From Nocardioides sp. S5 (GTDB lineage: Bacteria; Actinomycetota; Actinomycetes; Propionibacteriales; Nocardioidaceae), in the NCBI RefSeq assembly GCF_017310035.1, contig NZ_CP022296.1, positions 744,001 to 808,000 on the forward strand: a stretch of DNA of 64,000 nt, read 5' to 3'. The notes under the pieces are model-generated. The model saw only the letters and a program-made list of their open reading frames with translations. It was not told the origin of the DNA and did no database searches. The translations under genes were made by a program, and so were the position numbers. Of this stretch, positions 27,620-35,964 are shown piece by piece (the stretch's first letter is position 1; every line of letters begins with the position of its first letter).

Positions 27620-28021
27620 ATGAGCTGCCTCGGGTGCGGCGCGGCCCTCACCAAGCGCCACCAGAAGGTCTTCTGCAGCAATCGCTGCCAACGCGCCATG
27701 GAGCGCAAGCGCAACATCGCGCTTTGGCTCGAGACCGGCGTCGCCCACGCCGGCAGCGGTATCGGCCACTACGTCCGGTCCTACCTCCTGGAACAGCAGG
27801 AGGGTCGATGCGCCCTGTGCGGGTGTTCGACGACCTGGCAGGGCAGCGAGCTGAGGCTCGTCCTCGACCACGTCGACGGCGACTCGACCAACAACCGGCG
27901 CGAGAACCTGCGCCTGGTCTGCCCCAACTGCGACTCCCAGCTGCCGACGTTCAAGGCCCGCAACCGGGGGAGCGGCCGCGCCTGGCGACGCCAGGGGTAC
28001 GCAGATGGAAAGTCCTACTAG
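27620..28021 (+). CDS. HNH endonuclease domain protein
   Basis: 133 residues. Two zinc-binding parts are visible: an N-terminal ribbon (CLGCGAALTKRHQKVFCSNRCQ, Cys at 3, 6, 19 and 23) and a C-terminal HNH nuclease with CALCGCS, LVLDHVDGDSTNNRRENLRLVCPNCDSQLPTF. The His-Asn-His series is D-H ... N-N-R-R-E-N-L and a paired C-P-N-C. Such small HNH proteins are common in actinobacterial genomes and in phages; the target is unknown. The gene lies 31 bases after a tRNA and its stop overlaps the convergent pdxY stop by four bases. TACCGT six bases before the ATG predicts a leaderless message. A remnant of a mobile element is possible but unproven. Confidence 0.8.
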   Translation: MSCLGCGAALTKRHQKVFCSNRCQRAMERKRNIALWLETGVAHAGSGIGHYVRSYLLEQQEGRCALCGCSTTWQGSELRLVLDHVDGDSTNNRRENLRLVCPNCDSQLPTFKARNRGSGRAWRRQGYADGKSY

Positions 28022-28881
28022 CGGACCTGCTGCACCTCGAACTCGCACGCCGGGGACGCGATGGCGTCCTGCGCGGCGATGAGCCGCAGCTCCCGCTCCC
28101 CGGAGTCGAGCGTCTCCTTGAGCACCGCGAAGACCGACGAGGCGGTGCGAGCGAGCGCCTCGGCGGCCGAGCCGGTGTCCTTGAGGTGGGCGGTGAAGAG
28201 CGCCGCGGTGATGTCGCCGGAGCCGTTGGCCTTCATCGGCAGGCGCGGGGTCGTGACGAGCCAGGCGCCGTCCCCGGTCACCGCGAGCATCTCGATGACG
28301 TCGTCCGGTGCCCCGGAGCGGATGACCGAGGTCACCAGCACCGTCGCCGGTCCGAGCGCGCGCACCTCGTCGGCGGCGGCCAGGACGTCCTCGAGCGCCG
28401 AGGCCCCGCTGAGCGCGTCGTTGTCGGTGATGAAGCCGAGCTCGAACTGGTTGGGCGTCAGCACGTCCGCGACCGGGATCACCGTCGAGCGGTACTTCGG
28501 GGGGATCGCCGGGTTGACGAAGCAGCCCGAGGTCGCATTGCCCATCACGGGGTCGCAGGTGTACGTCGCCTCGGGGTTCGCGGCCTTCACCCGGGCCACG
28601 GCGTCGACGATCACGTCGGCGATCTCCGGGGAGCCCTGGTAGCCGGACAGGACGGTGTCGCACGTCTCGAAGGCGCCGCGCTCCTCGATGCCGGTGATGA
28701 CCTCGGCGACGTCCTCGGCCGCGATGAGCGGCCCGCGCCAGGCGCCGTACCCGGTGTGGTTGGAGAAGTTCACCGTCAGGACCGGCCACACCTCGTGGCC
28801 GAGGCGCTGGAGCGGGAAGACGGCTGCGGAGTTGCCGACGTGGCCGTAGGCGACGTGGGACTGGATCGAGAGGACGCGCAT
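28018..28881 (-). CDS. pdxY: Pyridoxal kinase
   Basis: 287 residues of the PfkB/ribokinase superfamily. The PdxY start MRVLSIQSHVAYGHVGNSAAVFPLQRLG is diagnostic (the pyridoxal-binding Ser and His). Later come TCDPVMGNA (metal/phosphate), the NQFELGFIT segment and the catalytic anion-hole motif LPMKANGSGDITAALF, where the usual G-T-G-D is G-S-G-D. It phosphorylates pyridoxal to the cofactor PLP in vitamin B6 salvage. TAGGCT lies exactly six bases before its ATG (28888-28893), so the gene has its own leaderless promoter. Confidence 0.93.
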   Translation of the reverse strand: MRVLSIQSHVAYGHVGNSAAVFPLQRLGHEVWPVLTVNFSNHTGYGAWRGPLIAAEDVAEVITGIEERGAFETCDTVLSGYQGSPEIADVIVDAVARVKAANPEATYTCDPVMGNATSGCFVNPAIPPKYRSTVIPVADVLTPNQFELGFITDNDALSGASALEDVLAAADEVRALGPATVLVTSVIRSGAPDDVIEMLAVTGDGAWLVTTPRLPMKANGSGDITAALFTAHLKDTGSAAEALARTASSVFAVLKETLDSGERELRLIAAQDAIASPACEFEVQQVR

Positions 28882-28905
28882 TCCCCGAGCCTAGATCAGG
28901 TCGCG

Positions 28906-29679
28906 TCAGGCCATCTGGAGCGACCTCTTGGACAGCCCCATCCAGTAGCCGTCGATCACCTGGGCGCCCGGTGCGTCGGCGGTCGTCGCGGCACCGAGGG
29001 TCACGAACAGCGGCGTGTAGTGCTCGACGGTCGGGTGGGCGTACGGCATGCCGGGCGCCTTGGCCCGGTAGTCGGCCAACGTGTCCACGTCGCCGCGGGC
29101 GAGGGCGTCGGCGGCCCAGAGGTCGAAGTCCTTCGACCATCCCGGCACCTTGGCGTCGATGCGCCAGTCCTCGAGGAACGGCAGGCCGTGGGTGAGGAAG
29201 CCGGACCCGACGATGAGCACGCCCTCGTCGCGCAACGGGCGCAGCCGCTCACCGAGCCTCATCAGGCGGTGCGGGTCGTCGGTGGGCAGCGACATCTGCA
29301 GCACCGGGACGTCGGCCTCGGGGAACATGATCTTCAGCGGCACCCACGCGCCGTGGTCGAGTCCGCGGGAGGCGTGCTGGTGGACCGGCTCGGTGCTCGG
29401 CATCATCGCCGCGACCCGCTGCGTCAGCGCCGAGGCGTCGGGCGTCTCGTAGGTCATCTGGTAGTACTTCGGCGCGAACCCGCCGAAGTCGTAGACCAGC
29501 GGCGCGCCGCTCGCCGACAGGCTGACCGGCGCGGACTCCCAGTGCGCGGAGACGATCAGGATCGCCTTCGGACGCGGCAGGTCGCGGGCCCACGCGGCCA
29601 GCTGCCCGGACCAGATCGGGTCGTCGAGGAGGGGCGGGGCCCCGTGGCCGATGTAGAGGGCAGGCATCGCAGCGTTCAT
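28906..29679 (-). CDS. DODA-type extradiol dioxygenase (YgiD-like)
   Basis: 257 residues of the class III ring-cleaving dioxygenase family, LigB/DODA branch. Metal-ligand histidines are visible in LYIGHGAPPLLDD, LIVSAHWESAPV and later GLDHGAWVPL and MPYAHPTVEHYTPLF. The relatives cleave the catechol ring of L-DOPA-like or other aromatic diols; the biological substrate of YgiD proteins is poorly defined. A 20-base palindrome sits immediately upstream (29690-29709), as expected if a MarR-type repressor controls it. It follows ung on the same strand but is separated from it by 96 bases with an inverted repeat. Confidence 0.88.
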   Translation of the reverse strand: MNAAMPALYIGHGAPPLLDDPIWSGQLAAWARDLPRPKAILIVSAHWESAPVSLSASGAPLVYDFGGFAPKYYQMTYETPDASALTQRVAAMMPSTEPVHQHASRGLDHGAWVPLKIMFPEADVPVLQMSLPTDDPHRLMRLGERLRPLRDEGVLIVGSGFLTHGLPFLEDWRIDAKVPGWSKDFDLWAADALARGDVDTLADYRAKAPGMPYAHPTVEHYTPLFVTLGAATTADAPGAQVIDGYWMGLSKRSLQMA

Positions 29680-29689
29680 GACATCCTCA

Positions 29690-29709
29690 ATAGTTTGAGA
29701 TTAAACTAT
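29690..29709. promoter_or_regulatory. Perfect palindrome, candidate MarR-type operator
   Basis: ATAGTTT-GAGATT-AAACTAT: two perfect seven-base arms around six bases, and one of the very few AT-rich stretches in the window. It begins 11 bases upstream of the dioxygenase ATG, overlapping where its promoter must be. Palindromes of this size and composition are typical MarR-family operators, and MarR-type repressors commonly control aromatic-compound enzymes. No regulator gene is adjacent. Confidence 0.5.
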
Positions 29710-29718
29710 ATTCCCCCG

Positions 29719-29779
29719 GTAGTCCACCGGCAAGTGGTCGTTCCGGGCCACGGACGACGACCGTCTCCCGGTGGACTAC
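29719..29779. repeat. 12-bp inverted repeat around the ung stop codon
   Basis: GTAGTCCACCGG (29719-29730) and its exact complement CCGGTGGACTAC (29768-29779) flank 37 bases. The right arm covers the ung stop codon. On the minus-strand transcript this would fold into a long stem; it may terminate or protect the ung message. No T tract follows. Confidence 0.5.
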
Positions 29780-30489
29780 GCGGGCGGATCGTCGTCGGCG
29801 TACGACGGCAGGCTCCAGTCGACCGGATCCGCCCCCTGCTCCTCGAGCAGCCGGTTGACGGCGCTGAAGGGCTTCGAGCCGAAGAAGCCGCGGTGGGCCG
29901 AGAGCGGTGAGGGGTGCACCGACCGCACGCACGGGACCGGGCCCAGCAGCGGCTCGAGCGACTGGGCGGGCTTGCCCCAGAGGATGGCCGCGCAGGGGCC
30001 GCCGCGCTCCGCGAGGGCGACGATCGCCCGCTCGGTGACGGCCTCCCAGCCCTTGCCCTGGTGGGAGTTGGAGTCGCCGGGGCGCACGGTGAGGACCCGG
30101 TTGAGCAGCATCACCCCGCGGTCGGCCCAGGCCGACAGGTCGCCGTGGGCGGGCGGCTCGACGCCGAGGTCGTCGCGCAGCTCGGCGTAGATGTTGCGCA
30201 GGCTCGGCGGCAGCGGCCGCACGTGGCGCTCCACCGCGAAGCTCAGCCCGATCGGGTGGTGCGGGTTGGGGTAGGGGTCCTGCCCCACCACCAGGACGCG
30301 TACGTCGGCCAGCGGGCGTCCGAACGCCCGTAGCACCAGCTCCCCGGCGGGCTGGTAGCCCCGGCCGGCCGCGACCTCCTCTCTCAGTAACCGGCCCATC
30401 GCCGCGACCTGGTCGTCGACCGGCGCCAGCGCCGCGGCCCAGTCAGGGGCCATCAGCCCCTTCTCGACGAGCCCCGCCAAGGCGCTCAC
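29776..30489 (-). CDS. ung: Uracil-DNA glycosylase
   Basis: 237 residues, family 1 UDG, which removes uracil from DNA at the start of base-excision repair. The water-activating motif [19 protein letters not shown] has the catalytic Asp at residue 71; [22 protein letters not shown] follows; and the minor-groove loop is [15 protein letters not shown]. Length matches the family. The GTG start overlaps the stop of the upstream decarboxylase (GTGA), so ung is the last gene of a four-gene overlapping operon, an odd setting for a repair enzyme. Confidence 0.95.
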   Translation of the reverse strand: MSALAGLVEKGLMAPDWAAALAPVDDQVAAMGRLLREEVAAGRGYQPAGELVLRAFGRPLADVRVLVVGQDPYPNPHHPIGLSFAVERHVRPLPPSLRNIYAELRDDLGVEPPAHGDLSAWADRGVMLLNRVLTVRPGDSNSHQGKGWEAVTERAIVALAERGGPCAAILWGKPAQSLEPLLGPVPCVRSVHPSPLSAHRGFFGSKPFSAVNRLLEEQGADPVDWSLPSYADDDPPA

Positions 30490-31919
30490 GACGCCGTCCG
30501 GACGGGTCGCTGGAGCCGGTCGAGGAAGGCGACGAGCAGCGCCTCGCGCATGGCCGGCGAGGCCACGTCGAGCATCGCGTTGACCTCCGCCATCCGCGTC
30601 GGCAGCTCGAGGTCCCCCTCGGCGGAGGCGCCCACGAGCCCGGACGCGGCGAGCAGGCCGTCGAAGTCGTCGTCGGTGAGGGTGGCAGGGTCGAGGGCCT
30701 CGATGAAGGCGACCACTCCTTCGTCGACCGCGACCGGGCCCGCCGCCTGCGCCGCGGCCACCGACTCCGCGAGCGCGGTCGCGAGCTCGTCGACGTGGGC
30801 GAGCGTGCCGGCGCTCACCGACAGGTGGATGCTCGGCCCGCTGCCCTCGAAGGACAGCTGGGGCTGGACGTACCACCCGCGCGAGACGAGCTCGTCGGTG
30901 AGCGTGAACGGGTCGAGGGTGTCGTCGGTGGCGAGGGTGACGAGGGTCGAGTCGGGCGCGACCACCAGCTCGAGGGCGGGCTCGCGCTCGACGCACGCCA
31001 CGATCGCGTCGACCGCGGCCAGGGCCTGCTCGGCGAGCGCGAGGTAGCCCGCGTCGCCGATGTGCTGCACCACGGCCCACGTGCCGGCGATCGGCCCGCC
31101 CGAGCGCGTGGACTGCGTCGTGGCGTTGAGCATCGTGTAGCCCGGCCACGCGGCGGAGGCGAAGAACTGCGGCCGGCGCAGCCCGGCGTCGTGGTGCAGC
31201 AGCAGCGACGTGCCCTTGGGTGCGTAGGCGTACTTGTGGGTGTCGACCGAGATCGAGGTGACCCCCTCGACCGCGAAGGTCCAGGCCGGCGCCGCGCGCC
31301 CCAGCCGGGCGGCGTACGGCAGCACCCAGCCGCCGATGCACGCGTCGACGTGGCACCGCACGCCGCGTGCCGCGGCCGCGGCGGCGATCTCGGTGACGGG
31401 GTCCACCACCCCGTGGGCGTACGACGGCGCGCTGGCGACGACCAGCACGGTGTCGTCGTCGATCGCGGCCGCCATCGCGGCGGCGTCGGCGCGGAAGTCC
31501 GGGCCGACCGGCACCAGCACGGCCTCGACGCCGAAGTAGTGCGCGGCCTTGTGGAAGGCGGCGTGCGCCGTGGCCGGCAGCACCATCCGGGGACGGGCGA
31601 CGTCGGGGCGGCTGTCGCGCGCGCCCTGCACGGCCAGCAGGATCGACTCGGTGCCGCCCGACGTCACCGTGCCGACCGCGGTGCCGGGGGCGTCGAGGAG
31701 GTCGCACGCGAAGCCGACGAGCTCGTTCTCCATCCGCAGCAGCGACGGGAAGGCCGTCGGGTCGAGGGCGTTGGACGCGGCGTAGGCGGCGACCGCCTCC
31801 CGCGCGACGCGGTCGGCCTCGGCGTCGCCGGAGTCGTAGACGTAGGCCAGGGTGCGCCCGCCGTGGACGGGCAGGTCAGCGCGCTGCAGGTCCCGAAGCC
31901 GCTCGAGGGGGTCGCTCAC
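30486..31919 (-). CDS. PLP-dependent group II decarboxylase / lyase
   Basis: 477 residues of the fold-type I PLP family that includes glutamate/tyrosine decarboxylases and sphingosine-1-phosphate lyase. The substrate/PLP region shows [19 protein letters not shown], a conserved Asp in [14 protein letters not shown] and the PLP-binding Lys in [14 protein letters not shown]. The SGGTESI and D-A-C-I-G-G sequences are closer to the S1P-lyase-like branch than to GadB. The substrate is unknown. GTG start and stop both overlap the flanking genes by four bases. Confidence 0.85.
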   Translation of the reverse strand: MSDPLERLRDLQRADLPVHGGRTLAYVYDSGDAEADRVAREAVAAYAASNALDPTAFPSLLRMENELVGFACDLLDAPGTAVGTVTSGGTESILLAVQGARDSRPDVARPRMVLPATAHAAFHKAAHYFGVEAVLVPVGPDFRADAAAMAAAIDDDTVLVVASAPSYAHGVVDPVTEIAAAAAARGVRCHVDACIGGWVLPYAARLGRAAPAWTFAVEGVTSISVDTHKYAYAPKGTSLLLHHDAGLRRPQFFASAAWPGYTMLNATTQSTRSGGPIAGTWAVVQHIGDAGYLALAEQALAAVDAIVACVEREPALELVVAPDSTLVTLATDDTLDPFTLTDELVSRGWYVQPQLSFEGSGPSIHLSVSAGTLAHVDELATALAESVAAAQAAGPVAVDEGVVAFIEALDPATLTDDDFDGLLAASGLVGASAEGDLELPTRMAEVNAMLDVASPAMREALLVAFLDRLQRPVRTAS

Positions 31920-33271
31920 GTGTGGGCTCCTTGTGCTTCTGCGGCCGCCACCTCGGCGGCGTCGAGGGTGTACTGGCGCAGCCACCACAGGCTCAGCAGG
32001 GTGAGCGCCGCCGGCAGCAGCGAGAACCCGAGGGTGATGGCGGTCAGCGCCGAGTCGGGCTGGGTGATCTCGCGGCCCTGGCTCGACAGGTAGCCACCGA
32101 GGGCGAGCACGACCGCGAAGACGGCCGGTCCGAGCGCCAGGCCGAGGGTCTCCCCGGCCGTCCACACGCCGGTGTAGACCCCGGCGCGGTTCTCCCCGGT
32201 CCGCGCGGAGTCGACCGCCGCGGCGTCGGGCAGCATCGCCATCGGGAAGACCTGGCAGCCGGCATAGCCCACCCCGACGAGCGCGGTCGCGGCGAAGACC
32301 ACGGCGGGCGGTGCGACGCGCGCGGTCGCTGCGAGGGTCGCGCCGGTCGCCAGCACGACCGAGGAGATGGCGTAGCCGCGCCGCTTGCCGATCCGGGTCC
32401 CGACCGCGGCCCACACCGGGGTCAGCAGGAGGGCCGGTCCGACGAAGCAGACGAACAGGATGGTGGCGGCGCCGGGACGCTCCAGCACCTCACCGGCGAG
32501 GTAGTCGACGCCGGCGAGCATGCAGCCCGTGGCCAGCGCCTGGAGCACGAAGGTGGTCAGCAGGACCCGGAAGTCCCGCGCGTGCGCGACCACGCGCAGC
32601 TGCTCGCGCAGCGACCCGGCGCCGGCCGCGACCGTGCCGACGGGGGCGTTGCGTGTGCCCCACCACGCGCTCACCACGCCGACGACGATGAGGACCGCCA
32701 TCACCACGCCCATCACGCGGTAGCCGTCGCGCCCGCCGACGGCGTCGCGGATCAGCGGCGCGCTCGCGCCGGCGAGCATGATCGTGAAGGCCAGGATCGC
32801 GACCCGCCACGTCATCAACCGCGTGCGCTCGTCGTACGACGAGGTGATCTCCGCCGGCATCGCGACGTAGGGCACCTGGAAGAACGCGTACGCCGACGCG
32901 GCGAGCACGAAGAACACCAGCACCCAGCCGGCCTCGAGCACCGAGCTCCCCAGGTCGGGCGCCGCGAAGATCAGGGCGAACGCGCCCGCCAGCATCAGCC
33001 CGGCCCGGATCAGCCACGGCCGGCGCGGACCGGCCGGGTCGACCGTCCGGTCGCTCACCCGGCCGGCGATCGGGTTGAGCACCACGTCCCACGCCTTCGG
33101 CACGAAGACGATCACGCCAGCCCACAGCGCGGCGATGCCGAGCTCGTCGGTCAGGTAGGGCAGCAGCATCAGCCCGGGCACCGTGCCGAAGGCGCCCGTG
33201 GCCACCGACCCGCTGCCGTAGCCGATGCGTACGCCGCGTGGCAGGCGCGTCGCGACCGGCGCCGAGGTCAC
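31916..33271 (-). CDS. MFS transporter, glycoside-pentoside-hexuronide (MelB-like) type
   Basis: 451 residues with 12 predicted helices. Features of the GPH branch are an N-terminal IGYGSGSVATGAFGTVPGLMLLPYLTDELG, the cytoplasmic loop AWDVVLNPIAGRVSDRT followed by RRPWLIRAG, and FFQVPYVAMPAEITSSYDERTRLMTWR. These cation-coupled symporters carry sugars or related compounds; the substrate here is unknown. It lies between a PhaC-like hydrolase and a PLP decarboxylase, overlapping each by four bases, so they are probably made together. The long antisense and extension frames here are artefacts. Confidence 0.85.
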   Translation of the reverse strand: MTSAPVATRLPRGVRIGYGSGSVATGAFGTVPGLMLLPYLTDELGIAALWAGVIVFVPKAWDVVLNPIAGRVSDRTVDPAGPRRPWLIRAGLMLAGAFALIFAAPDLGSSVLEAGWVLVFFVLAASAYAFFQVPYVAMPAEITSSYDERTRLMTWRVAILAFTIMLAGASAPLIRDAVGGRDGYRVMGVVMAVLIVVGVVSAWWGTRNAPVGTVAAGAGSLREQLRVVAHARDFRVLLTTFVLQALATGCMLAGVDYLAGEVLERPGAATILFVCFVGPALLLTPVWAAVGTRIGKRRGYAISSVVLATGATLAATARVAPPAVVFAATALVGVGYAGCQVFPMAMLPDAAAVDSARTGENRAGVYTGVWTAGETLGLALGPAVFAVVLALGGYLSSQGREITQPDSALTAITLGFSLLPAALTLLSLWWLRQYTLDAAEVAAAEAQGAHT

Positions 33272-34527
33272 CGCGGGCCCAGCGCCCGCGAGCCCGCCGA
33301 CCCGTAGCGGCGGCTGGGGTTCGACCCGATGGTGGCGGGGGAGGCCTTCTTGGCGGCCGCCTTCTTGGCAGCCGCCTTCTTCGCCGGGGCCTTCTTGGCC
33401 GGCGCCTTCCGGGCAGCGGACTTCCTTGCCGGAGCCTTCTTCAGCGCCGGTGCCACCAGGCCCGCCGACCACTCGTCGACCCACTCGTCGATGACCGTCC
33501 AGGTGGTCCCGCGGGCCGCCCGGCCGGTCAGCATGCCGAGGTGACCGCCGGGCACGACCTCGAAGCGCACCTGCGTTGCACCGGTCAGCAGCGGCACCAC
33601 CGCGCGTACGGCGGGCAGCGGGGCGATGCCGTCGGTGTTGCCGGCGAAGACGAGCGTCGGCACCTTGATCGCCGCCAGGTCGATCGTCCGGTCGCCGACC
33701 TGCATGGAGCCCCGCGCGAGGGCGTTGCCCTTGACGAAGCGGTGGTAGAGCTGGCCGAAGGTCCGACCGGGGTAGGCCAGCATGTTGGCGCGGAAGCGAT
33801 CGACCGCCTCGAGCTGGGCGAGGTAGTCGGTGTCGTCGAGGTGGGTCAGCACGGCCAGCGGCTTGGTGACCACCTTCTGCGCGGACGCGGCGGTGAAGGC
33901 CCAGTTGACGAGCGGCTGGGGGATGCCGCCGAGCGCCCGGTAGGCGCGGGTGATCGCGCCACGGCCCTGGGTGAGGTTGAGCAGCGGTCGCACCGGCGCG
34001 ACCAGCGGGACCTTGGTGACGTCGACGGGCGACCCGACCACCGTGATCGAGGCGATCGGGAGGTCCTGGCGGTCGGCGGCGACCAGCAGCGTGAAGATCC
34101 CGCCGAGGCTCCAGCCGACGAGGTGCACGCCCCGGCCCCCGGAGTGCTCGTGGACGGCGCGGACGGCGTCGGGCAGGACCTCGTCGACCCAGTGCTCGAC
34201 GCCGAGCGAACGGTTCTTGAACGAGACCTGGCCGTACTCCACCAGGTAGGTCGGGCGCCCCTGCGAGACGAGATGCTCGACCAGCGAGCAGCCGCGCCGC
34301 AGGTCGAAGCACAGCGCCGGCGCGGCCAGCGGCGTGACCAGCAGGACGGGGTCGCCCGTCGCAGGCACGTCGCGGTCGGGTCGGTAGTGGTAGACCTCGC
34401 GCAGCTCCCCGTCGTCGATGAGCGTGCGGGGCATCGGGCGCAGGTCCGCGAGACCGCCGTAGAGGACGGTGTGCGCGACATTTCCGGCAGCCGCGACGAG
34501 CTGGTCGGGCTTGGGGATGAGGTCCAT
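33268..34527 (-). CDS. PHA-synthase-like alpha/beta hydrolase with Lys/Ala-rich tail
   Basis: 419 residues. Residues 1-345 form an alpha/beta hydrolase resembling class III PHA synthases (PhaC): PVLLVTPLAAPALCFDLRRG, YLVEYGQVSFKNRSLGVEHW, the lipase-box-like HLVGWSLGGIFTLL, and HLDDTDYLAQLEAVDRF. The nucleophile position is Ser (G-W-S-L-G-G) where true PHA synthases have Cys, so it may be a hydrolase or acyltransferase. From about residue 357 to 395 comes a repetitive basic tail of KKAPA and KKAAA units, like histone-H1 tails, seen in DNA- or polymer-granule-binding proteins. TAGATT lies six bases before the ATG. It leads the four-gene operon. Confidence 0.8.
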   Translation of the reverse strand: MDLIPKPDQLVAAAGNVAHTVLYGGLADLRPMPRTLIDDGELREVYHYRPDRDVPATGDPVLLVTPLAAPALCFDLRRGCSLVEHLVSQGRPTYLVEYGQVSFKNRSLGVEHWVDEVLPDAVRAVHEHSGGRGVHLVGWSLGGIFTLLVAADRQDLPIASITVVGSPVDVTKVPLVAPVRPLLNLTQGRGAITRAYRALGGIPQPLVNWAFTAASAQKVVTKPLAVLTHLDDTDYLAQLEAVDRFRANMLAYPGRTFGQLYHRFVKGNALARGSMQVGDRTIDLAAIKVPTLVFAGNTDGIAPLPAVRAVVPLLTGATQVRFEVVPGGHLGMLTGRAARGTTWTVIDEWVDEWSAGLVAPALKKAPARKSAARKAPAKKAPAKKAAAKKAAAKKASPATIGSNPSRRYGSAGSRALGPR

Positions 34528-34549
34528 GGAAGAAATCTACGGCCCGGGT

Positions 34550-34578
34550 GCATCCGGGGAGGGGTGTCGCGCCGAGAA
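34550..34578 (+). promoter_or_regulatory. Candidate SigK-type ECF promoter of the fasciclin gene
   Basis: GCATCC (34550-34555) and CGAGAA (34573-34578) separated by exactly 17 bases, 47 bases before the fasciclin ATG. The mycobacterial SigK promoter pattern is CCATCC and CGAATA with a similar spacer, and SigK controls fasciclin-domain genes there. One GGGGAGGGG run within the spacer also occurs upstream of the sigma factor. Confidence 0.45.
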
Positions 34579-34624
34579 GCAGTCGACGGGCGCGATCCGG
34601 CGCCCCCGATGGAAGGACTCCCCC

Positions 34625-35263
34625 ATGAAGCGTCGCGTCTCCGCAGCCCTCGCCGCCTCGGCCCTCGCGCTCACCGCCCTCCCGGCCATGGCGCCCGCCG
34701 CCAACGCCAAGGCGATCGGTGAGGACAGCCTCGCCGGACTGCTCACCTCCGACGGCAACGCCTTCGACAAGAACAAGAACGACTTCGACATCGTCACCGA
34801 GGCGGCCCTCGCCATCGTCGGGGCGAAGCCGGACTCGCCGGTCGCCCTCCTGGCCGACGGCACCCAGCGCCTGACGGTCTTCGCCCCGACCGACCAGGCC
34901 TTCCGCCTTCTGGTCAAGGACCTCACCGGCCAGACCATCAAGAGCGAGAAGAAGATCTTCAACGCGCTGGTCGAGCTCGCTGGTGTGGACACCATCGAGA
35001 CGGTGCTGCTCTACCACGTGGTGCCGGGCAAGACGCTGACGAGCCCCAAGGTGCTCAAGGCCGACGGCGCTCGGCTGACCACCGCCCAGGGCGGCAAGGT
35101 CAAGGTCAAGGTCAAGACGAAGCCGCGCCTGTCCATCACCCTCAAGGACCGCGACCGGAACGACCGCGACCCCAAGGTCGTGCTGAAGGCCCTCGACCTC
35201 AACAAGGGCAACAAGCAGGTCGCGCACGGCATCGACCGGGTGCTGCGCCCGATCAACCTGTGA
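34625..35263 (+). CDS. Secreted fasciclin-domain protein (MPT70/83-like)
   Basis: 212 residues. A signal peptide (KRRVSAALAASALALTALPAMAPAANA, cut near residue 29) precedes a single fasciclin (FAS1) domain with the two hallmark segments LTVFAPTDQAFRLLVKDL and ETVLLYHVVPGKTLTSPKVL, and a final GIDRVLRP. Between them is a basic Lys-rich insert (GGKVKVKVKTKPRLSI). FAS1 domains mediate adhesion or surface interactions. GGAAGGA precedes the ATG at a proper distance. Its place before an ECF sigma/anti-sigma pair recalls the mycobacterial mpt70/mpt83-sigK-rskA system. Confidence 0.9.
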   Translation: MKRRVSAALAASALALTALPAMAPAANAKAIGEDSLAGLLTSDGNAFDKNKNDFDIVTEAALAIVGAKPDSPVALLADGTQRLTVFAPTDQAFRLLVKDLTGQTIKSEKKIFNALVELAGVDTIETVLLYHVVPGKTLTSPKVLKADGARLTTAQGGKVKVKVKTKPRLSITLKDRDRNDRDPKVVLKALDLNKGNKQVAHGIDRVLRPINL

Positions 35264-35376
35264 CCGCACGGGCCGAGAGCTGAGCACGAGACAGCAATGA
35301 CGCGCTGTCCGGGAGGGGAGTGCCGATGACCGTCGTCGGCCTCCCCGCCCGGACCCGCCCCCGCTACGGTGTAGTC

Positions 35377-35964
35377 GTGGTGGGAGGAGCAGCAGTCCTG
35401 GAGGAAGCGCCCGAGGGGTCCGTGGAGGCCCTCGCCGTGCGCTTCCGGGCCGGGCACGAGGACGCCCTCGGTGAGGTCTACGACCGGTGGTCGTCCTTGG
35501 TGCACTCCTACGCGCTTCGCGCCCTGCAGGACCCCCACGACGCCGAGGACGTCACGCAGCAGGTCTTCGTCGCCGCCTGGCAGAGCCGGGAGAAGATGAC
35601 CCCCGGCCCGCACACGTTCCCCGCCTGGCTGATCGGCATCGCCCGGCACAAGATCTCCGACGCCCGCGCCGCCCGCGCCCGCGACGCACGCCGCATCGAG
35701 GCCGTGACGGCGGTGACCCCATCCGACGAGGTGGTCGGCGCCGAAGACGTCATGGAGCCCGACCGGCTCGTCGTCCGCCAGGCGGTCGACGAGATGGGAG
35801 AGCCGCGCCGCACGATCATGCTCCTCGCCTTCTGGCAGGACCTCACCCACGTCGACATCGCCGCGACCACCGGACTCCCGCTCGGGACGGTGAAGAGCCA
35901 CCTGCGCCGCGGTCTGACCCAGCTCCACCACACGCTCGAGGAGGTGCGCCATGGCTCACGCTGA
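35377..35964 (+). CDS. ECF sigma factor, SigK-like
   Basis: About 195 residues with sigma region 2 (LAVRFRAGHEDALGEVYDRW; DPHDAEDVTQQVFVAAWQ) and region 4 (FWQDLTHVDIAATTGLPLGTVKSHLRRGLTQLH). The close pairing with an RskA-like anti-sigma factor identifies it as an ECF41/SigK-type factor of cell-envelope stress or secretion. The start is ambiguous: GTG at 35377 has TACGGT exactly six bases upstream (35365-35370), while ATG at 35326 has a GGGAGG-type site; the extra residues of the longer form resemble translated promoter, so the shorter is preferred. It overlaps the anti-sigma gene by 14 bases. Confidence 0.88.
   Translation: MVGGAAVLEEAPEGSVEALAVRFRAGHEDALGEVYDRWSSLVHSYALRALQDPHDAEDVTQQVFVAAWQSREKMTPGPHTFPAWLIGIARHKISDARAARARDARRIEAVTAVTPSDEVVGAEDVMEPDRLVVRQAVDEMGEPRRTIMLLAFWQDLTHVDIAATTGLPLGTVKSHLRRGLTQLHHTLEEVRHGSR

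Noticed and set aside
33330..33430. Lys/Ala-coding simple repeats in the hydrolase tail considered as a tandem repeat locus
   Set aside because: It is a protein low-complexity tail, not a mobile or regulatory DNA repeat.
31916..35287. A 1123-codon minus-strand open frame and its overlap with the fasciclin/sigma genes
   Set aside because: It covers the real GPH carrier only in its last 451 codons; the rest is antisense to the hydrolase/fasciclin region and has arginine/alanine/proline-rich low-complexity composition typical of GC-rich shadow frames.
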